Assembly (NCBI RefSeq): GCF_002024805.1
Contig: NZ_CP014337.1
Span: forward strand, 3,162,001-3,226,000
Length of the DNA stretch: 64,000 nucleotides
Direction: 5' to 3'
Source: Elizabethkingia bruuniana
GTDB lineage: Bacteria > Bacteroidota > Bacteroidia > Flavobacteriales > Weeksellaceae
A program made the position numbers and the translations under genes. Positions 43,515 through 53,333 of the stretch are shown piece by piece. A model generated the notes under the pieces. It did no database searches, was not told the DNA's origin, and saw only the letters and a program-made list of their open reading frames with translations. The first letter of the stretch is position 1, and each line of letters opens with the position of its first letter.

Positions 43515-46500
43515 ATGAAAAAAACAGCAATATCTATTGCGTTACTGGTTGCGGTCGGACTTCCCGTAGTTCATTACGGGCAGACCACCAGAACCGGCAC
43601 CAGCCTAAAAAGCGGAAATCAGGTTCCTATTGCTAAGGTATTTGATAAACTTAGTAAATCCACCAATACCTCTTTCCTTTACTCAAGTTCAGATTTCAGA
43701 GGTGTGTACGCAGATGAGAGTGCAATTAACTACTCTTCTCTGGAACAAGCACTAAGCTACCTTAAAACCCATTATCCTGTAGAATGCGAGATAAGGAATA
43801 ATACAGTAGTACTCCGCAAAACAGTAACTAAAAGTGTTTCCAAAAAGGATGCTTTGTCCACAGCTAAAACCGATACCTTATCGGCCAAAGAGAAAAAGAT
43901 TGATGAAGTAGTACTGATTGGTTATGGTACACAAAAGAAAAAAGATGTATCAGGGTCTATTGCTTCTCTCGGAGCAAAGGATATTACAGGAATGGCCTCC
44001 AGTAACTTTGGTGAAATGATTGCCGGAAAAGCTACAGGGGTTCAGGTTACGCAAAGCAATGCTACGCCAGGATCTTCTCCTACAATCCGAATCCGGGGTA
44101 TCGGAACTTTAACAGCCGGTGTGAATCCACTTATTGTAGTAGATGGTTTTCCATTATCAGAAGGTTCGGATATTAATTCTATAGATCCCGCATCCATAGA
44201 ATCTATTGATATTCTGAAAGATGCAGCTTCTTCAGCTATATATGGTTCCAGAGGTGCTAACGGGGTTATACTGATCCAAACCAAGCAAGGAAAAAAAGGA
44301 AGAACGGAAGTATCCGTAGACTCCTACTATGGTATTCAGTCGGTAGCCAGTAACAATAAAGTAGTAGATGCCTACCAAATGGCAGTATTTATGAAAGAAT
44401 CCCGGGATAATAACTATTTATCTAAAGGAACGAACAGAAGTATCAATGATGATACCGCTACCCGTAAGGCAAAAGGAGCAAGTCTTAGAGAGCTTATACC
44501 AGACTATCTTACACCTTACCTCAACGGTGTACAAGGACTTACTAACAACAACTGGTACAAAACCATTTTCAGAGATGCTCCGGTAAGTAATACAACTTTC
44601 AATGTTAATGGTGGAAGTGACAAATCGAGATATTCATTTACCGGAAGTTATTTTAATCAGAAAGGAATTGTAATCGGTACCGATTATGAGAAATATTCCA
44701 GTAATATTAATCTGTCTACGGATCTTAGTGATAATCTAAAGATAGGAGTATCGGTTACACCTTCTTACTCTTCCGGAAGTATCTTCGACATGGTAGACGG
44801 AGGAAGGACGTATAATGTCGTACAAATGGCAAGTACCATGTACCCTTTCTTTGCTCCCAGAGATTCCAATGGAAATCTACTGATTTCTCAGCAGATTAAA
44901 GCAAATACTCCGACCGACGCGGCATTGGTAGAAAATCCTGTTGCAATAGCCGAAATGACAAAAAGAAAATACACCAATCTTCGTATTTTCGGAGATCTAT
45001 TTGCCGAGCTAAAGATCCTGAAAGATTTCAAATATAAAATATCTGTAGGTGGTGACTATTCCAGTTACGAGTATAATTTCTTTGATCCATCAACCGTAGG
45101 ATCATATCGAACTCCTGCTCCTGATGTTACAACAGCATCCCGAACAGATTATATCAGGAAAAATTACCTTCTCGAAAACCTACTAACTTATAATAAAAGG
45201 TTTAATGAGCATAGCTTTAGCGCTATGGCCGGACAGTCTTTTCAGAAAGAAAATTATAATGAAGTGAAAACCTTAGCAGGAGGTTTTCCGGATAACAGCA
45301 TCACGAATATTGCAGGCGGATCTTCCTTTAATGTAACTGTTAACGAATACAAATGGACGCTACTGTCTTATTTTGCCAGACTAAATTATAGCTATGACAA
45401 TCGTTATTCCATTATGGGTTCATACAGACGTGATGGTTCATCTCGCTTTGGAGACAACTCCAAATGGGGAGATTTTTATGCTTTTTCTTTCGCATGGAAT
45501 CTAAGCAATGAGAGTTTTTTCCCAAAGAATAAATTTATAGATCCTGTAAAACTGAGATTCAGCATTGGTAATAATGGTAATAATCAAATTCCAAACTTTG
45601 GCGCTAAATCTCTGATGAGACAGGAGAACTATGTATTTGGTGGAATTTTAGCACCCGGATACAGAGCATTTACAGCTCCAAACCCTGATATATCCTGGGA
45701 AAAGGCAAAATCTACAAATTTTGGTATCGACTTCTCGTTATTCAACAAGTATCTGAATGTATCAGGAGATTACTATGTACTAAACAGAACAGGCCTACTG
45801 CTGGATGTTCCGGTCCCTGAACAGTCAGGCTACAGCACCTCTCTTCAGAATATTGGTGAGGTAAGAAATAACGGCCTTGAGATACAGCTATCTTTAAAAC
45901 CAATTCAATTGGGTAAGGACTTCGAATATAACAGTTCTTTCAACTTTTCCACAAATAGAAATAAGGTATTAACATTAGCTAATGGGCAAAATCAAATCAT
46001 ACGGGGAGCCAATAATTTCTCAATTACAAAAGTAGGAGGATCAATCGGCGAAATGTATGGTTATAATATTCTGGGGGTCTATAAAAATCAGGAACAGATT
46101 AACAATACACCTCATATTACCGGAACTCTTGTAGGTGATTACATTATGGAAGACCTTAATGGTGATGGCATCATTGATGAGAGAGATAAGAAAAGCTTTG
46201 GCTCAGGAGTTCCAAAATATATTTTAGGTTTTACAAATAACTTTAAATATAAAAACTTCGAACTTAATTTCACATTGTATAGTGAGTTAGGAAAACGGGT
46301 ATACAACGGAGATATGGTTAGCATCGGAGAAGCTGGTGAAGGCTTTGGTGTTCCAAGCCAGTATTACTTTGACAACCGATACAATCCGGTGACTAATCCT
46401 AATGGATTTTTTGCCATGCCTAATATGAATTTTTCTAATAACAGAAAAGAAGCCAGAACTTCTAGTATGTTCTTTAAAAAAGCAGATTATCTGAGATTAA

Positions 46501-46721
46501 GATCTGTACGGTTAGCTTATAATGTTCCGCAGGAAATTTTGTCTTCATTAAATATCCGTGCTATACAGTTGTACCTTATGGGGAATAATCTATTCACTAT
46601 TACACCATACAAGGGGCAAAATATAGATGCCACGACCAATGATGTACTTACACAGGGGTATGATAACGGATACTATCCTGTCTCCAGATCAGTTTCATTA
46701 GGTGTCAGTATGAAATTCTAA
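43515..46721 (+). CDS. SusC/RagA-like TonB-linked receptor with N-terminal STN domain
   Basis: 1068 residues from the ATG at 43515, which directly opens the signal peptide (KKTAISIALLVAVGLPVVHY); a GTG at 43458 overlaps the hairpin and is less likely. After it comes an STN signalling domain (IAKVFDKLSKSTNTSFLYSS to YPVECEIRNNTVVLR), a TonB box/plug (DEVVLIGYGTQKKKDVSGSI, RIRGIGTLTAGVNPLIVVDG) and a 22-strand-type barrel. With SusD it imports a substrate through the outer membrane; the STN domain should signal to FecR. Note that no carboxypeptidase-like repeat is present, its usual place being taken by STN. Confidence 0.93.
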   Translation: MKKTAISIALLVAVGLPVVHYGQTTRTGTSLKSGNQVPIAKVFDKLSKSTNTSFLYSSSDFRGVYADESAINYSSLEQALSYLKTHYPVECEIRNNTVVLRKTVTKSVSKKDALSTAKTDTLSAKEKKIDEVVLIGYGTQKKKDVSGSIASLGAKDITGMASSNFGEMIAGKATGVQVTQSNATPGSSPTIRIRGIGTLTAGVNPLIVVDGFPLSEGSDINSIDPASIESIDILKDAASSAIYGSRGANGVILIQTKQGKKGRTEVSVDSYYGIQSVASNNKVVDAYQMAVFMKESRDNNYLSKGTNRSINDDTATRKAKGASLRELIPDYLTPYLNGVQGLTNNNWYKTIFRDAPVSNTTFNVNGGSDKSRYSFTGSYFNQKGIVIGTDYEKYSSNINLSTDLSDNLKIGVSVTPSYSSGSIFDMVDGGRTYNVVQMASTMYPFFAPRDSNGNLLISQQIKANTPTDAALVENPVAIAEMTKRKYTNLRIFGDLFAELKILKDFKYKISVGGDYSSYEYNFFDPSTVGSYRTPAPDVTTASRTDYIRKNYLLENLLTYNKRFNEHSFSAMAGQSFQKENYNEVKTLAGGFPDNSITNIAGGSSFNVTVNEYKWTLLSYFARLNYSYDNRYSIMGSYRRDGSSRFGDNSKWGDFYAFSFAWNLSNESFFPKNKFIDPVKLRFSIGNNGNNQIPNFGAKSLMRQENYVFGGILAPGYRAFTAPNPDISWEKAKSTNFGIDFSLFNKYLNVSGDYYVLNRTGLLLDVPVPEQSGYSTSLQNIGEVRNNGLEIQLSLKPIQLGKDFEYNSSFNFSTNRNKVLTLANGQNQIIRGANNFSITKVGGSIGEMYGYNILGVYKNQEQINNTPHITGTLVGDYIMEDLNGDGIIDERDKKSFGSGVPKYILGFTNNFKYKNFELNFTLYSELGKRVYNGDMVSIGEAGEGFGVPSQYYFDNRYNPVTNPNGFFAMPNMNFSNNRKEARTSSMFFKKADYLRLRSVRLAYNVPQEILSSLNIRAIQLYLMGNNLFTITPYKGQNIDATTNDVLTQGYDNGYYPVSRSVSLGVSMKF

Positions 46722-46743
46722 ACTTTCAAATTCAAGATCAATC

Positions 46744-48144
46744 ATGAAAAAAAATATATCAGCTGCTGTCCTTGCTTTTCTTCTGTCATCTTGTTCGTCA
46801 GATGTTCTGAACACATCTCCTGACAGTACTAAAATTACCACCAACTTTTACAAAGATGCAGACCAATTGGAACAAGGAGTAAATGCAACCTACGGCGCAT
46901 TGCAATATGACGGACAATATCAGTTAGCCATGCCTACTATAGGCGAAATCCCTTCAGACAATACTTTCGATGAAGTTCCGGCAAACGACAGCTTTACTTA
47001 TGGTGAGTTCGACTTTTTTACGATACAGGCTAAAAACGATCTGCTCGCAAAGGCATGGCGTGATCACTATATAGGGATTCAGCAGGCCAACATTGTATTG
47101 AACAGGATAACTCCTGTAGCAATGGATAGTCAAATTAAAAACTACAGAATAGGTGAAATGAAGTTTCTGCGGGCACTTATGTATTTCGATTTGGTAAGGA
47201 TTTTTGGAGATGTTCCATTAAGCACAGAAGAAACGACCAATGTTAACAATTATTTTGGTAAAGGCAGAAACACCACAACAGAAGTGTATGCATTTATTGT
47301 AAAAGAATTAACAGAGGCTATCTCTTTACTTCCTGCTAATGTAACTCAGAAAGGAAGAGCCACAAAAGGGGCCGCACTGGGAATATTGGCAAAAGTTCTC
47401 ATCACCAATGGAAAGTATAATGAAGCAATTCCCTACCTGAAACAGATAGAAAGTTTAGGATACAGTTTACTGCCCGATGTTAACCAGATTTTTTCACCCA
47501 CAAACAAGAATAATTCTGAGATTATATTCGATGTACAGTTCGCTTCAGGGATCAATGCCAATTCCGAAGGGAATAGCGCCTTCCAAATGTTCAGTCCATC
47601 CGGATTTGTACCGGGAGCCAAGGGGCATAATCTACCTACCAAAGAGATATACAATATGTACTCATCCAAAGACAAGCGAAGAGATGCGTATATAGGCTTA
47701 ACTCCGGGTGGAGTTCCTTATACCAAAAAGCTTGTAAAAACATCCGATGTAATAGCAGATAGTGGCAGCAATGTCATTGTGCTAAGATTGGCAGAAGTTT
47801 ATCTGATACTTGCCGAATGTTATGCCCAGACAGGTGATACTGCCAATGCGAATATTTATGTGAATAAGATAAAAACAAGAGCCGGGCTGGATAATGTTAA
47901 TATCTCTGATAAAAATACTCTGCTGGAAGAGATTGCTGCTGAGAGAAGAAAAGAACTAATAGGCGAAGGACATCGCTGGTTCGATTTAGTAAGAACAGGA
48001 AAGGCTATAGAAGTAATGACCAAACATTTTCAGAATACCCCTGGATACAGCACTGCAAAAATCCAGCAGTACAATCTGATAATGCCTGTTCCTCAAGGAC
48101 AAATTAACACAGATCCCTCCATCAAACAAAATCCGGGTTATTAA
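46744..48144 (+). CDS. RagB/SusD family lipoprotein
   Basis: 466 residues. Lipobox LLSSC (Cys about 17), then the SusD TPR-rich fold: YKDADQLEQGVNATYGALQ, IGEMKFLRALMYFDLVRIFG, GAALGILAKVLITNGKYNEA, and the C-terminal IAAERRKELIGEGHRWFDLV which is highly conserved. It binds substrate at the cell surface as lid of the SusC channel. It follows susC by 22 bp and precedes the phosphodiesterase genes by 17 bp. Confidence 0.93.
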   Translation: MKKNISAAVLAFLLSSCSSDVLNTSPDSTKITTNFYKDADQLEQGVNATYGALQYDGQYQLAMPTIGEIPSDNTFDEVPANDSFTYGEFDFFTIQAKNDLLAKAWRDHYIGIQQANIVLNRITPVAMDSQIKNYRIGEMKFLRALMYFDLVRIFGDVPLSTEETTNVNNYFGKGRNTTTEVYAFIVKELTEAISLLPANVTQKGRATKGAALGILAKVLITNGKYNEAIPYLKQIESLGYSLLPDVNQIFSPTNKNNSEIIFDVQFASGINANSEGNSAFQMFSPSGFVPGAKGHNLPTKEIYNMYSSKDKRRDAYIGLTPGGVPYTKKLVKTSDVIADSGSNVIVLRLAEVYLILAECYAQTGDTANANIYVNKIKTRAGLDNVNISDKNTLLEEIAAERRKELIGEGHRWFDLVRTGKAIEVMTKHFQNTPGYSTAKIQQYNLIMPVPQGQINTDPSIKQNPGY

Positions 48145-48161
48145 TTTTAAAATTTCAGAAA

Positions 48162-49040
48162 ATGACTAATAGATTCTCAAATATCACACTTTTTATTCTT
48201 CTTCTGGGTTCCGGATTGCTATGGGGACAACAGGTTTCTTTGTCCGGATTTCCGGAAGACAAAGTGATGGTTGTTGCTCACAGAGCCGATTGGCGGGAAG
48301 CTCCAGAAAACTCTGTATGGGCTGTAAAAAAAGCAATTGAAAAAGGTATTAACATGGTAGAATTGGATCTGGCACTGACCAAAGACGGGAAACTTGTTTT
48401 GATGCATGATAAAACCATTGATAGAACTACTACAGGAAAAGGGCAGGTATCTGATTATACACTCGAAGAGATCCGAAAGTTTAGTTTGATGGACGGTCTT
48501 GGCAGCAAAACACAAATGTCAATACCTACTCTGGAAGAAATACTGGATATTACCAAAGACAAAATCCTTATTAATCTGGATAAAGGCTTTGATTACATCA
48601 ATATTGTATATCCTATGCTGAAACAAAGAGGTATGCTGAATCAGGTTTTATTCAAAGGAACCGAAACCTATCCGGAATTCAACAGAAAGTATGGTAACAT
48701 TAAAAATGATATAAAATATATGCCAATTATCCGGCTGAATAATCTGGAAGGCTTGCAAAAAATAAAGGAATATCTTGATCATTATCAAGTCTATGGATTT
48801 GAGTTTACGATAGGAAATGATGAATCTAAGCTAATCGACTTTAAAGAAGTCCGAAAAAAGGGTGCAAGAGTCTGGGTAAATTCTTTATGGCCACATCATA
48901 ATGCCGGGCATGAAGATGACAAAGCCCTGGATAATCCTAATATTTACCAGTGGTATATCGATCATGCTGTGAATATAATCCAAACTGACAGACCTAAAGA
49001 ATTAATTGATTTTTTAAAAACAAAGGGACTTTACTACTAA
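48162..49040 (+). CDS. Glycerophosphodiester phosphodiesterase 1
   Basis: 292 residues. Signal peptide (LFILLLGSGLLWGQQ) then the GDPD TIM barrel: catalytic H40-R41 in AHRADW with PENS nearby, metal ligands E67 and D69 in VELDL, and the second histidine H82 in LMHDKTIDRTT. It hydrolyses glycerophosphodiesters to glycerol 3-phosphate and an alcohol, probably in the periplasm. The usual glycine after HR is alanine here, while its neighbour keeps HRGD. Cotranscribed with susD. Confidence 0.92.
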   Translation: MTNRFSNITLFILLLGSGLLWGQQVSLSGFPEDKVMVVAHRADWREAPENSVWAVKKAIEKGINMVELDLALTKDGKLVLMHDKTIDRTTTGKGQVSDYTLEEIRKFSLMDGLGSKTQMSIPTLEEILDITKDKILINLDKGFDYINIVYPMLKQRGMLNQVLFKGTETYPEFNRKYGNIKNDIKYMPIIRLNNLEGLQKIKEYLDHYQVYGFEFTIGNDESKLIDFKEVRKKGARVWVNSLWPHHNAGHEDDKALDNPNIYQWYIDHAVNIIQTDRPKELIDFLKTKGLYY

Positions 49041-49059
49041 CCATGATCAAACCTAAACT

Positions 49060-49986
49060 ATGAAAACAAAAATGTCAAAATATACTTTTATTCTGGCTTT
49101 CCTTTTATGCCAGCTCTTTTTCTCACAAACCAATTACTTCAGTAAAAATTTTCCAAAAGATAAAGTACTCGTAGTTGCACATCGCGGCGACTGGCGAAAT
49201 TATCCTGAAAATTCAATAAAAGCAGTTGCAGGCGCTATTAAAATGGGTGTAGATATTGTGGAAATAGATATCCAGAAAACCAAAGACGAGCAGCTCATCA
49301 TTATGCATGATCCCAAACTAGACCGTACCACTAATGGTACCGGTAAAATATCGGATGTAACATTAGATTATGTAAGGACACTTATTTTACGAAACGGTGC
49401 TTCCATGCCGACGCGTGAGAAAGTCCCGACACTTGAAGAAATGCTTAATTTTATCAAAGGCAAAAGGATTATGCTCAATCTGGATAAAGCCTGGGACTAT
49501 CTGGATGAGGTTCTTGCCATCGCTAATAAAACCGGAACGAGAGAGCAGATTATACTAAAAGGAAATAAAAAGGCATCTGAACTGAAAAAGGAAACCGGTA
49601 ACAAACTGGATAACATAATCTATATGCCAATGGTATGGCCGGAAGACTACAGCATCTATAAAAGAGATGAAGTGGTAAATCCGGAAACCTATATTAATGA
49701 TTTCTCAGCTATCTTTAATCCTGTTGCGTATGAAGTAATTATTAAGGATGATACATCGAAAGCAGATCAACTTCTGAAGCTTATAAAAAGTAAAAAAGCA
49801 TTAATATGGATCAATGCCCTGTGGCCGGAACTTTGTGCAGGACACGATGATGACCTCGCAGAAGACCAGCCAGATGTACATTGGGGATGGATGATCCGGA
49901 AAGGTGCTAATATTATTCAGACCGACCGACCGGAAAGCCTGATCCGCTATCTAAGATCAATTGGAAAAAAATACGATAAAAAATAA
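49060..49986 (+). CDS. Glycerophosphodiester phosphodiesterase 2
   Basis: 308 residues, paralogue of the preceding gene (19 bp apart). Signal peptide (KYTFILAFLLCQLFFSQ), H41-R42 in AHRGDW, PENS, E68 and D70 in VEIDI, H83 in IMHDPKLDRTTNG; C-terminal WINALWPELCAGHDDD and IIQTDRPESLIRYL. The tandem pair may cover different head groups. A strong terminator follows. Confidence 0.92.
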   Translation: MKTKMSKYTFILAFLLCQLFFSQTNYFSKNFPKDKVLVVAHRGDWRNYPENSIKAVAGAIKMGVDIVEIDIQKTKDEQLIIMHDPKLDRTTNGTGKISDVTLDYVRTLILRNGASMPTREKVPTLEEMLNFIKGKRIMLNLDKAWDYLDEVLAIANKTGTREQIILKGNKKASELKKETGNKLDNIIYMPMVWPEDYSIYKRDEVVNPETYINDFSAIFNPVAYEVIIKDDTSKADQLLKLIKSKKALIWINALWPELCAGHDDDLAEDQPDVHWGWMIRKGANIIQTDRPESLIRYLRSIGKKYDKK

Positions 49987-49989
49987 ACA

Positions 49990-50020
49990 AAACCCTCACA
50001 GATATCTGTGAGGGTTTTTA
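49990..50020 (+). terminator. Terminator of the SusCD-GDPD operon
   Basis: Palindrome with arms AAACCCTCACAGAT / ATCTGTGAGGGTTT then TTTT. It can also serve the leftward SRPBCC gene, which ends 19 bp away. Confidence 0.9.
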
Positions 50021-50038
50021 TTATTATAATACGGTCTT

Positions 50039-50572
50039 TTACTGTTCGCTGATTTCTTTCAAACTCTTAAGCCCTCTTCCATAAGCATCATCCATAAAGC
50101 CATCCATAAAAAGTTTCATAAGATTCATAGGATAGTTCATTTCTGTATCCATATCCCAGGTTACTTTAGTCTGTGCTCCTTCGGGAGTAAGTGTAATATT
50201 AGACGTCGCCTGACCTTCATTGGGTTTGATAAAATGAATGGAAGTTTTAATTCTCTCACCAGGAACGATTTCCAATAGTTTTTGCTCTCCTTTTCCGGCA
50301 TCACGAACATTACTATCCCATGTAAAAGAATCTCCGATCTCTCCGGAAGTCCCGCTATAAGTTCTTTTCATATTAGGATCAAGCTTCATAAAAGGACTCC
50401 ATTCATTCAGCGCCTTCATCGAATTAATATGCGTCCACACTTTATCCTGGGGCGCATTAATCGTAATAGATTTTTCGTAGTGGTATTTCTTACCCAGTAC
50501 AAACATAGTAACGGTAAGGAGGATGAATACTATGGCGAAAAACCACAGCATAATTTTGAAAAATTTCTTCAT
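50039..50572 (-). CDS. SRPBCC family protein with N-terminal membrane anchor
   Basis: 177 residues. One N-terminal transmembrane helix (IMLWFFAIVFILLTVTMFVL) followed by a START/SRPBCC domain: KSITINAPQDKVWTHINSM, LNEWSPFMKLDP, GEIGDSFTWDSN, GERIKTSIHFI, and TKVTWDMDTEMNYPMNL. Similar proteins are annotated as polyketide cyclase/dehydrase-like, but no enzymatic activity is implied. Convergent with the GDPD operon, divergent from the M3 peptidase gene. Confidence 0.85.
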   Translation of the reverse strand: MKKFFKIMLWFFAIVFILLTVTMFVLGKKYHYEKSITINAPQDKVWTHINSMKALNEWSPFMKLDPNMKRTYSGTSGEIGDSFTWDSNVRDAGKGEQKLLEIVPGERIKTSIHFIKPNEGQATSNITLTPEGAQTKVTWDMDTEMNYPMNLMKLFMDGFMDDAYGRGLKSLKEISEQ

Positions 50573-50665
50573 AGCTTAGATTGTTAATAGTTATTAACAA
50601 CAAAGGTAAACAATATTATTGGTGCGAATTTTGTAAATTTATATCTCTAAAAATTTAAAATTTAA

Positions 50666-52705
50666 ATGAACAATATTTTATTAGAATCCTTTCAAACGCC
50701 TTTTCATGCTGCACCGTTTGACCAGATAAAAAACACAGATTACCTTCCTGCATTCCAAGAGTTGATAAAAACATCAGAAGCAGAAATTGAACACATAGCC
50801 AACAATCCGGAAGCACCGACTTTTTCCAACACTATTGAAGCACTAGCTTATGCAGGAGAGCAACTGGATGTTGTCTCAAATATTTTCTTCAACCTGAACT
50901 CTGCTGAAACCAATGATGAAATCCAGCAAATTGCACAGGAAGTTTCACCTTTACTAACAGAATACTCTTCTAAAATATCTCAAAACGAGAAGCTTTTTGA
51001 ACGTATTAAAAAAGTATATGATGAAAAATCCAACTATGAACTGAATGAAGAACAGCAAACTTTATTGAATGAAACTTACAAAGGTTTTGTTAGAAATGGG
51101 GCTTTACTGAATGAAACGGATAAAGAAAAACTAAAAAACATTAGTATAGAGTTATCCACAAAGCAGCTTCAGTTCGGACAAAATGTACTGGCTGCTACAA
51201 ACGCCTATGTAAAGCACCTGACAAATAAAGAAGACCTTGCCGGAATTCCGGAAGCTATTATCGCACAATATGCAGAAGAAGCCAAGGAAAGAGAACTGGA
51301 AGGCTGGGCTGTAAGCTTACAATACCCGAGTTATGTTCCATTTATGACGTATGCAGAGAATCGCACATTGCGTAAGGAATTGGCTTTAGCCAATGGAAAA
51401 AAATCATTTGACGGTAGTGAATTCGACAACCAGCAAATGATTAAAGATATTATCAGCCTCAGAGATCAGAAAGCAAAACTTCTGGGTTATGAAAATTATG
51501 CTGCTTTTGTGCTGGAAGAAAGAATGGCAAAATCACCACAAAAGGTTGAAAGCTTCCTACATGAACTACTGGAGAAAGCAACGCCATACAGCCAAAAAGA
51601 AATAGAGGAATTAAAAGCTCTGGCTAAAGCTGACGGAATCGAGGACATGCAAAGCTATGATCATTCTTTCTATGCTGAGAAACTAAGAAAGCAAAAATAT
51701 GATTTGAACGATGAAGAGCTAAAACCTTATTTTCCTTTAGAAAAAGTTCAGGATGCTGTCTTCCGTCTTGCTAAGCAATTATTCGGGCTTACTTTTGAAG
51801 AAAGAAAAGACATTCCTAAATACCATGATGAGGTGAGAACCTATGAAGTAAAGGAAGTCTTCGACTCCGCTCAGACTGACAGGCAACAATACAAAGCTAT
51901 CCTGTATGTGGATTACTTCCCGAGAAAAGGAAAGCGTGCCGGTGCATGGATGACAAGCTATAAAAATCAGTACAAGCAAAATGGTGAAAACAGCCGTCCT
52001 CATATTTCTGTAGTATGTAACTTCAACAAGCCAAGTGGAGATACACCAAGTTTATTAACATTCCAGGAGGTAACTACTTTATTCCATGAATTTGGGCATG
52101 CTATCCACGGAATTTTAGCAAATACTCAGTATCCTGGTCTTTCCGGAACCTCAGTAAAATGGGATTTTGTAGAATTACCTTCTCAGTTTCTGGAGAACTT
52201 CTGCTATGAACCGGAATTCCTGAAAACTTTCGCAAAGCATTACCAAACTGGTGAAGTACTAAGCGATGAAAAGATCGAGAAAATTGAGAATTCTAAAAAC
52301 TTTATGGAAGGTTATCAGACTTTGCGTCAACTAGGATTTGGATTACTGGATATGGCTTATCATATAAAATCTGATGAAGTAAAAGACATTAAAGCTTTTG
52401 AAGATGTACAGACTAAAGCTACACAATTGTATCCTGTAAATCCGGAAACAGCAATTAGCCCAAGCTTCTCTCACGTATTTCAGGGAGGCTACGCTTCTGG
52501 TTATTATTCTTATAAATGGGCAGAAGTACTGGATGCAGATGCTTTTGCTTATTTCAAAGAAACCGGGATTTTCAATCCGGAGACTGCAGCAAAATATAAA
52601 GTATTATTATCTTCAGGCGGAACTAAAGATCCTATGGAATTGTATAAAAACTTCCGTGGCAGTGAACCGAAAGTAGAAAGCTTACTAAAAAGAGCATTCG
52701 GATAA
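50666..52705 (+). CDS. M3 family metallopeptidase (oligopeptidase A/Dcp type)
   Basis: 679 residues. Thimet-oligopeptidase fold with zinc motif HEFGH at 474-478 and the M3-specific surroundings FQEVTTLFHEFGHAIHGIL; the third ligand Glu is in LENFCYEPEFL. It lacks a signal peptide, so it probably degrades short peptides in the cytoplasm. N-terminal region TPFHAAPFDQIKNTDYLPAF is typical of this family in flavobacteria. Full length. A terminator follows. Confidence 0.93.
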   Translation: MNNILLESFQTPFHAAPFDQIKNTDYLPAFQELIKTSEAEIEHIANNPEAPTFSNTIEALAYAGEQLDVVSNIFFNLNSAETNDEIQQIAQEVSPLLTEYSSKISQNEKLFERIKKVYDEKSNYELNEEQQTLLNETYKGFVRNGALLNETDKEKLKNISIELSTKQLQFGQNVLAATNAYVKHLTNKEDLAGIPEAIIAQYAEEAKERELEGWAVSLQYPSYVPFMTYAENRTLRKELALANGKKSFDGSEFDNQQMIKDIISLRDQKAKLLGYENYAAFVLEERMAKSPQKVESFLHELLEKATPYSQKEIEELKALAKADGIEDMQSYDHSFYAEKLRKQKYDLNDEELKPYFPLEKVQDAVFRLAKQLFGLTFEERKDIPKYHDEVRTYEVKEVFDSAQTDRQQYKAILYVDYFPRKGKRAGAWMTSYKNQYKQNGENSRPHISVVCNFNKPSGDTPSLLTFQEVTTLFHEFGHAIHGILANTQYPGLSGTSVKWDFVELPSQFLENFCYEPEFLKTFAKHYQTGEVLSDEKIEKIENSKNFMEGYQTLRQLGFGLLDMAYHIKSDEVKDIKAFEDVQTKATQLYPVNPETAISPSFSHVFQGGYASGYYSYKWAEVLDADAFAYFKETGIFNPETAAKYKVLLSSGGTKDPMELYKNFRGSEPKVESLLKRAFG

Positions 52706-52727
52706 TTACAAATAAATTCAGATATAT

Positions 52728-52760
52728 TAAATCCTCTTAGAATTCTAAGGGGATTTTTTT
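52728..52760 (+). terminator. Terminator of the M3 peptidase gene
   Basis: AAATCCTCTTAGAA / TTCTAAGGGGATTT with one T-G pair, followed by T run. Confidence 0.85.
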
Positions 52761-52784
52761 TAAGATAACGAGTATATATTATTC

Positions 52785-53129
52785 TCAATTCTCACATTTC
52801 AATATTTGAACCAGAATTCCGTTTTGTATTTCTATTAGCTCAATCAGTCTTTCCTGATTTTTAATAATATTTTGAATTATTTCTTCCGTTACTCTTATTC
52901 CTTTCTTGTTTATATCGTCAGATAAAATTTTAAAATTGTCATCTAATAAATCTGCAATACCAATATTGTAATAATTACACAACTTCATTATATTTTCTAA
53001 AGAAGGCATAGTAGATCCTGTTTCCCATTTATTATATGCTGTCTGAGAGACTTGCAGTTCATCAGCTACTTCTGCCTGGCTAGACTTTTCCCGCTCCCTT
53101 AATTTTCTAAGTTTAATTGAAATTTTCAT
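52785..53129 (-). CDS. XRE family transcriptional regulator
   Basis: 114 residues. Helix-turn-helix over residues about 5-60 (LRKLREREKSSQAEVADELQ, VSQTAYNKWETGS, MPSLENIMKLCNYYNI), C-terminal helix with LIELIEIQNGILVQILK for dimerisation. Phage-repressor-like small regulator. It is divergent from the small Cys-peptide gene at 53334 with 204 bp between, making that pair its most likely target. Confidence 0.85.
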   Translation of the reverse strand: MKISIKLRKLREREKSSQAEVADELQVSQTAYNKWETGSTMPSLENIMKLCNYYNIGIADLLDDNFKILSDDINKKGIRVTEEIIQNIIKNQERLIELIEIQNGILVQILKCEN

Positions 53130-53148
53130 AACAAATTCGTTTTTAAGT

Positions 53149-53156
53149 CAAAAATA
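53149..53156 (-). promoter_or_regulatory. Promoter -7 of the XRE gene
   Basis: TATTTTTG on the minus strand (TAnnTTTG), 20 bp before the XRE ATG. Confidence 0.5.
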
Positions 53157-53333
53157 TACTAAATATCAAAATAAAAACATAATACTTTAGTTATAAAAAA
53201 AACAACCAAAATATATCATACTTAAGTAAATAATTGGCCACATTTGAGAGAAGTTATCGCGAAAACTTATGGTCAAAAGATACTGGATATTGATCTTAAA
53301 AAAAAGAAAGTAGACTAATTAAAATTAAATATT

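Noticed and set aside
53226-53319. Short open stretch reading HLREVIAKTYGQKILDID before the small peptide gene
   Set aside because: About 30 codons, no start codon, no recognisable family; possibly the tail of a lost gene but not supportable.
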